From contig JALSIO010000023.1 of assembly GCA_026989995.1 (NCBI GenBank), forward strand, positions 1 to 6,718: DNA of 6,718 nt, read 5' to 3'. Source of the DNA: Myxococcales bacterium (GTDB lineage: Bacteria; Myxococcota_A; UBA9160; JALSIO01). Numbering within the stretch: the first letter of the stretch is position 1; the number at the start of each line of letters is the position of its first letter. The translations under genes and the position numbers were made by a program. The notes below the pieces were generated by a model, which made no database searches, was not told the DNA's origin, and was given only the letters and a program-made list of their open reading frames with translations. Shown here one piece after another: positions 5,328 through 6,718 of the stretch.

Positions 5328-6718
5328 GTGCACACGCCTCCGCCCGACCCCGCCGGCTCCACGGGCCGCCTCGCCCGCGAGCCCAGTGCCTACCTGCGCC
5401 AGCACGCCGGGAACCCGGTGGACTGGTACCCGTGGGGCGAGGAGGCCCTGGCCCGGGCCCGGGAGCTCGACCGCCCGCTTCTCGTCTCCATCGGTTACAG
5501 CGCCTGCCATTGGTGCCACGTGATGGAACGGGAGTCCTTCTCGGATCCGGAGACCGCCGCGCTCATGAACCGGCTTTTCGTGAGCGTGAAGGTGGACCGC
5601 GAGGAGCGGCCCGACGTGGACCAGATCTACATGGACGCGGTGGTGCGGCTCACCGGCCAGGGTGGGTGGCCGCTCACCGTCTTCTGCCTTCCCGACGGGC
5701 GCCCCTTCTACGGCGGCACCTACTACCCCCCGGAGCCGCGCCACGGGTTGCCCTCCTTCCGACAGCTCCTGCTCGCGGTGGACGAGTCCTGGCGCGAGCG
5801 CCGCGCCCAGGTGGAGGAGGCCGCCGACCGCCTCCGGAACGTACAGGTCGCCCTCCCGCGGCCGGCGACCGGGCTCCCGAGGGGCCGGGAGGCGCTCGCC
5901 CGGGCCGCGCGGGCGCTGCTCCGCCTTGCCGACCCGGTCCACGGGGGAAGCCGCGGCGCGCCCAAGTTCCCGACCGTGCCCCACCTCGAGCTCCTGCTGC
6001 GGGCCGCGGAGGTTCTGTCCGTCGAGGAGGCACGCGCCGCCCGGGAGCACGTGCTCCGCACCTGTGCCGCCTTCTGCCGCGGTGGCCTCCGCGACCACCT
6101 CGGCGGGGGCTTCCACCGCTACTGCGTCGACGAAGCCTGGGGCGTGCCCCATTTCGAGAAGATGCTCTACGACCAGGGGCAGATCCTCGCGATCCTGGCC
6201 GAGGCGTGGAACCTCTCCGACCGGAGCGAGCCGGACTTCGAAGCCGCCGTGCGCGAGACGGTGGCCTACCTCGATCGGGAGCTCGCGCGCCCCGGCGGCG
6301 CCTTCGCCGCGAGCCAGGACGCGGACAGCGAGGGAGAGGAGGGCCGCTACTACGTCTTCACACCGGAGGAGGTGGCCGCGGTGCTCTCCCCCGCCGAGGC
6401 GGAGGCCTTCTGCGCGGCCTACGGCGTCCGTCCGGGGGGAGACCTCGAGGGAGGCGGCAGCGTGCTGCGGCGGCGACCGGAGGTGGAACCCGAGCGATTC
6501 CGCCGCGCGCGGGCGGCGCTCCTGCGCGCCCGGGACGGCCGGGTTCCGCCGGCCATCGACCCCAAGGTGGTGCTCGGCTGGAACGCCCTGGCCGTGTCCG
6601 GGCTGGCGCTGGCCGGGAGCCTGCTGCCCGACCCGGATCTCGTCGGGGTCGCCCGGAGGGTCGCCCGTTTCCTGCTCGGGATGCGGGACGGGTACGGCCG
6701 CTTCCTCCGGATCCACGA
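5328..6718 (+). CDS. YyaL/SPATA20-type protein with DUF255 thioredoxin-like domain (3' end cut by window edge)
   Basis: Seen: 463 codons plus two bases, open to the right edge. The GTG at 5328 is the first possible start after an in-frame TAG at 5316-5318. The N-terminal thioredoxin-like domain has [16 protein letters not shown] (22-37), the redox-type pair Cys60-His-Trp-Cys63 followed by [22 protein letters not shown] (89-102) and GGWPLTVF (112-119). The second domain, an alpha/alpha-barrel like those of six-hairpin glycosidases, shows APKFP (211-215), [12 protein letters not shown] (271-282), [12 protein letters not shown] (331-342) and [11 protein letters not shown] (411-421). Known: full members run to about 650-700 residues (B. 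subtilis YyaL, human SPATA20), so about a third is missing here. Their biochemical role is not settled; redox and sugar-active roles have been suggested from fold alone. No signal peptide is visible, so it is probably cytoplasmic. Family assignment is very secure. Confidence 0.95.
   Translation, partial: MHTPPPDPAGSTGRLAREPSAYLRQHAGNPVDWYPWGEEALARARELDRPLLVSIGYSACHWCHVMERESFSDPETAALMNRLFVSVKVDREERPDVDQIYMDAVVRLTGQGGWPLTVFCLPDGRPFYGGTYYPPEPRHGLPSFRQLLLAVDESWRERRAQVEEAADRLRNVQVALPRPATGLPRGREALARAARALLRLADPVHGGSRGAPKFPTVPHLELLLRAAEVLSVEEARAAREHVLRTCAAFCRGGLRDHLGGGFHRYCVDEAWGVPHFEKMLYDQGQILAILAEAWNLSDRSEPDFEAAVRETVAYLDRELARPGGAFAASQDADSEGEEGRYYVFTPEEVAAVLSPAEAEAFCAAYGVRPGGDLEGGGSVLRRRPEVEPERFRRARAALLRARDGRVPPAIDPKVVLGWNALAVSGLALAGSLLPDPDLVGVARRVARFLLGMRDGYGRFLRIH

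Noticed and set aside
5452..5463. Perfect palindrome CCCGGGCCCGGG
   Set aside because: It is within the YyaL-like coding region and follows from alternating Ala/Arg codons (ARARE); no sign of a regulatory role.
10..5523. A plus-strand frame open for about 1,800 codons
   Set aside because: It runs antisense through the lipoprotein, toroid-like and methyltransferase genes and through the DUF1499 gene in another frame. Its product is Arg/Gly/Pro/Glu-rich with no recognisable domain. Genes on the other frames carry clear motifs and ribosome binding sites, so this is a GC-driven lack of stops.
4725..6716. A minus-strand frame open for about 660 codons opposite the YyaL-like gene
   Set aside because: The plus strand encodes an unmistakable YyaL/SPATA20 protein over 5328-6718, and the part at 4725-5280 is a shifted frame of the methyltransferase. 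The antisense product has no domain marks.
1..6718. Signs of mobile elements, CRISPR, tRNA or rRNA genes
   Set aside because: No transposase or integrase motifs, no spaced direct repeats, no tRNA-like cloverleaf and no rRNA segments were seen on either strand; composition is even throughout.

Overview
The window is very GC-rich (clearly above 70% by eye, with G or C at almost every third codon position) and is packed with five protein-coding genes and almost no non-coding DNA. GTG starts, a Gly-rich lipoprotein signal and the mix of families (secreted alpha/beta-hydrolase lipoprotein, DUF1499, RlmI-type methyltransferase, YyaL/SPATA20-type thioredoxin protein) suggest a high-GC Gram-negative bacterium, perhaps of the old Deltaproteobacteria (Myxococcota, Binatota or relatives). 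That placement is inference; no marker gene settles it. No RNA gene, mobile element, CRISPR array or long repeat was seen.

Layout. (1) 1-2394, minus strand: a large putative lipoprotein with an Ig-like region and an alpha/beta-hydrolase domain (GISQG nucleophile elbow), cut by the left edge. (2) 2395-2539: a 145-bp divergent spacer holding a 14-bp perfect palindrome and weak promoter candidates. (3) 2540-3280, plus strand: a DUF1499 membrane protein with three predicted membrane helices. (4) 3287-5280, minus strand: a two-gene unit. It is read first through an RlmI/RlmK-type 23S rRNA cytosine methyltransferase (4096-5280), then, through a 4-base GTGA overlap, a 270-residue protein with a PDGGFG motif suggesting an alpha/alpha-toroid repeat fold (3287-4099). 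(5) 5281-5327: a 47-bp divergent spacer. (6) 5328-6718, plus strand: a YyaL/SPATA20-type protein with an N-terminal thioredoxin-like domain (CHWC), cut by the right edge.

The genes look mostly like neighbouring housekeeping or accessory functions rather than one pathway. The only pair with strong evidence of joint expression is the methyltransferase and the toroid-like protein. The most worthwhile leads are that coupled pair, two substitutions at usually conserved methyltransferase positions, the domain layout of the large hydrolase lipoprotein, and regulatory candidates in the two divergent spacers. Nothing in the window amounts to a clear, previously undescribed multi-gene system. Very long open frames on the opposite strands of these genes are GC-driven shadows.
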